From positions 1-64,000 of the forward strand of contig NZ_FMWX01000002.1 in NCBI RefSeq assembly GCF_900103265.1: DNA of 64,000 nucleotides. The letters run 5' to 3'. The notes beneath the pieces are model-generated. The model had not been told where the DNA came from. It saw only the letters and a list, made by a program, of their open reading frames with translations, and searched no databases. The first letter of the stretch is position 1. Each line of letters opens with the position of its first letter. Source of the stretch: Sphingomonas sp. NFR15. GTDB lineage: Bacteria > Pseudomonadota > Alphaproteobacteria > Sphingomonadales > Sphingomonadaceae. A program made the translations under genes and the position numbers. Of this stretch, positions 62,330 to 64,000 are shown piece by piece.

Positions 62330-63099
62330 ATCCGGTGCGAGCCTATTTGACGCAGGTCCATGCGGTCACGGCCGCCGAAGTGATGAAACTGGCACATGAT
62401 CCGATGGATCTCGTCACCCGCGCGGTGCAACCCATATTGTGGCTGCTGCTGTTCGGCCAGGTGATGGCGCAGGTCCACGGTTTGACGAACGGTTCGTATC
62501 TCGACTTCCTCAGCCCGGGCGTGCTCGCGCAAAGCGTGCTCTTCGTCGCCATCTTCTACGGCCTCTCGGCGATCTGGGAGCGCGATCTCGGCATTCTCCA
62601 CCGCTACATGGTGAGTCCTGCCCCGCGCAGCGCGCTGGTCATCGGCAAGGCGATCGCCTCGAGCGCCCGCGGCATCACCCAAGGCATCGTCATATATGCC
62701 TGCGCGGCGCTGCTCGGCGTGAAGCTGAGCTTCGCACCGGCCAACCTGCTCGGCGTTCTGGTCATGGTCTTCATCGCCTCGGCGTTATTCTCGACCTTCT
62801 CCCTGATCATCGCCTGCATCGTGAAGACGCGGGAACGCTTCATGGGCATCGGCCAGTTCCTGACCATGCCGATCTTTTTCGCGAGCGACGCCATCTATCC
62901 GATCGAGTTGATGCCGCCCTGGCTGCGCGCGATCGCGCACTTCAATCCGCTTACCTATGAGGTGGACGGGCTGCGCGCGCTCATGCTGACGGTCGGCCGG
63001 TCCCATTTTCCGTTGACGGTCGATTATGGCGCCCCGGTGATGTTGCTCGCGCTCCTCATCGCCCTCGCCAGCCGGATGTACCCGCGCTTGACGGAGTGA
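62326..63099 (+). CDS. ABC-2 type transporter permease
   Basis: Membrane protein of 257 residues with six helices. VTRAVQPILWLLLFGQVMAQ and YPIELMPPWLRAIAHFNPLT are the typical ABC-2 regions. With the preceding ATPase it forms an exporter of the DrrAB/NodIJ kind, used for drugs, lipids or polysaccharides. It might export the product of the neighbouring peptide/HDO genes, which is an inference from position only. Confidence 0.9.
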   Translation: MNPVRAYLTQVHAVTAAEVMKLAHDPMDLVTRAVQPILWLLLFGQVMAQVHGLTNGSYLDFLSPGVLAQSVLFVAIFYGLSAIWERDLGILHRYMVSPAPRSALVIGKAIASSARGITQGIVIYACAALLGVKLSFAPANLLGVLVMVFIASALFSTFSLIIACIVKTRERFMGIGQFLTMPIFFASDAIYPIELMPPWLRAIAHFNPLTYEVDGLRALMLTVGRSHFPLTVDYGAPVMLLALLIALASRMYPRLTE

Positions 63100-63193
63100 G
63101 CCCGGCCGAGCACCGTATCCGAGGCGGATCAGCGGCGGGTGCCGTGCCCATGAATCGCCCCGTCAGGACGATCCATGCGCACGGCCGTTGCGA

Positions 63194-63940
63194 TCAGCGA
63201 ATGCCGCCGCTCGCGGTGATGTTCTCGCCGGTTAGCCAGCGGGCATCGTCAGAGGCGAGGAACGTGACGACGTCGGCGATGTCATCGGGCTGGCCTACGC
63301 GGCCGAGCGGCGTCTGCGCGATAAGCCCGGTCTCCATCTCGGAACCGATAACGCCGGCGGCGTGCGTGCCTTCGGTCACGACGAGCCCTGGGCTGACCAC
63401 ATTGACCCGGATTTTGCGTGGGGCCAATTCATTGGCATGCACACCCGAAATCGCATTCACCGCGCCCTTCGTCCCGGCATAGGCGGCCGCGCCCGGCGTA
63501 TTCACATGCGTGATCGCGGACGAGATGTTGATGATGCTCGCGCCCTCGCCGAGATGCGGCGACGCGGCCTGCGTGGCGAGGAGGATGCCGAGCACGTTGA
63601 CGTCGAACTGGCGCCGGTAATGGTCCTCCGTCACGTCCTCGATCGATGCGAATTCGTAAATCCCGGAATTGTTGACCAGCACGTCCAACCGGCCAAACCG
63701 CTCCACTGCCGCCTGGATCAGTGCCTGTGCGTCCGCAAGCTTGGACACGTCGCCCTGCACCGCGATGGCCTTGCCGCCACTCGAGGTGATCGCCTCGACC
63801 ACGGCGTCCGCCCCAGCCTTGCTGGACGCATAGTTGACGACGACCGAAGCTCCGTCAGCCGCCAGCGCCCTGGCGATCGCGGCTCCGATACCCTTTGATG
63901 CTCCGGTCACCACCGCGACCTTGCCGTTGAGCTTTGCCAT
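63194..63940 (-). CDS. SDR-family NAD(P)-dependent oxidoreductase
   Basis: Protein of 248 residues. VVTGASKGIGAAIARALA is the nucleotide-binding loop, VLVNNSGIYEFA the NNAG-type motif, and NISSAITHVNTPGAAAYAGT then K the Ser/Tyr/Lys catalytic set. SPGLVVTEGTHAAG follows. It is similar to FabG/glucose 1-dehydrogenase-like enzymes. It converges on the ABC permease. The ATG at 63940 begins the conserved N-terminus. Confidence 0.92.
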   Translation of the reverse strand: MAKLNGKVAVVTGASKGIGAAIARALAADGASVVVNYASSKAGADAVVEAITSSGGKAIAVQGDVSKLADAQALIQAAVERFGRLDVLVNNSGIYEFASIEDVTEDHYRRQFDVNVLGILLATQAASPHLGEGASIINISSAITHVNTPGAAAYAGTKGAVNAISGVHANELAPRKIRVNVVSPGLVVTEGTHAAGVIGSEMETGLIAQTPLGRVGQPDDIADVVTFLASDDARWLTGENITASGGIR

Positions 63941-64000
63941 AGTCTCCAATCTCCGACATGGGCAGGCACCGGACCGGAGCCATTCTCCCATAGTTCGGGA

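Noticed and set aside
1..64000. CRISPR arrays, rRNA genes or prophage blocks
   Set aside because: No regularly spaced repeats, no rRNA sequence and no phage structural or integrase genes were seen.

Overview
The window is GC-rich DNA from an alphaproteobacterium, most likely Sphingomonas or a close relative. The basis is the high-GC codon use, the housekeeping block ppx-ppk-hdaA-(DUF2066-like)-purM-purN, the short QLALPL-tagged Hda protein, TonB-dependent receptors paired with hydrolases, and repeated ATGA stop-start overlaps. No species can be assigned from sequence alone.

Layout. 1-393: right end of an IS3-family element. 636-4695: triheme cytochrome c plus a two-subunit molybdenum hydroxylase of the isoquinoline 1-oxidoreductase type, followed by a metallo-hydrolase. 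5785-13367 (minus): ECF sigma factor, FecR, FecA-like receptor and TolB-propeller amidohydrolase, a cell-surface signalling operon. 13623-18858: tRNA-Ile2(CAT), deacetylase and histidine kinase, an Lrp regulator and Ppx/GppA. 18861-24816: polyphosphate kinase, HdaA and purine genes. 24833-33324: small proteins, a ParA/TPR-SPOR pair, a phosphate transporter and a UvrD helicase. 33332-35307: a small acquired island with an AT-rich Mrr-like nuclease and a vapB-vapC-higA operon. 35502-43092: membrane phosphatase, cupin, MFS pump, cytochrome c, prepilin peptidase, acetyltransferase, SH3 protein, dehydrogenase and TRIC channel. 43239-47163: EAL protein, MoaA and NAD kinase, then tRNA-Asn(GTT).

The last 17 kb is accessory. 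A TonB-dependent receptor and a phytase-like esterase precede a LacI regulator, and a perfect 12-bp palindrome of LacI type lies in front of the receptor. A subclass B3 metallo-beta-lactamase carrying Glu in place of the first zinc-binding His (a 'B3-E' pattern) is divergent from an AmpR-like regulator. A LysR/quinone-reductase pair shares a promoter with nested inverted repeats.

The most unusual locus is at 56531-60283. A 59-residue peptide gene with a strong ribosome binding site is followed by three successive genes, each apparently fusing an N-terminal PqqD/RRE-like domain to a haem-oxygenase-like dimetal oxidase (HDO) domain. The metal-ligand set has almost identical spacing in all three. 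An alpha/beta hydrolase and a two-gene ABC-2 exporter lie just downstream. I read this as a candidate RiPP-like or peptide-modifying system; the individual protein features are visible, while the pathway is inference.
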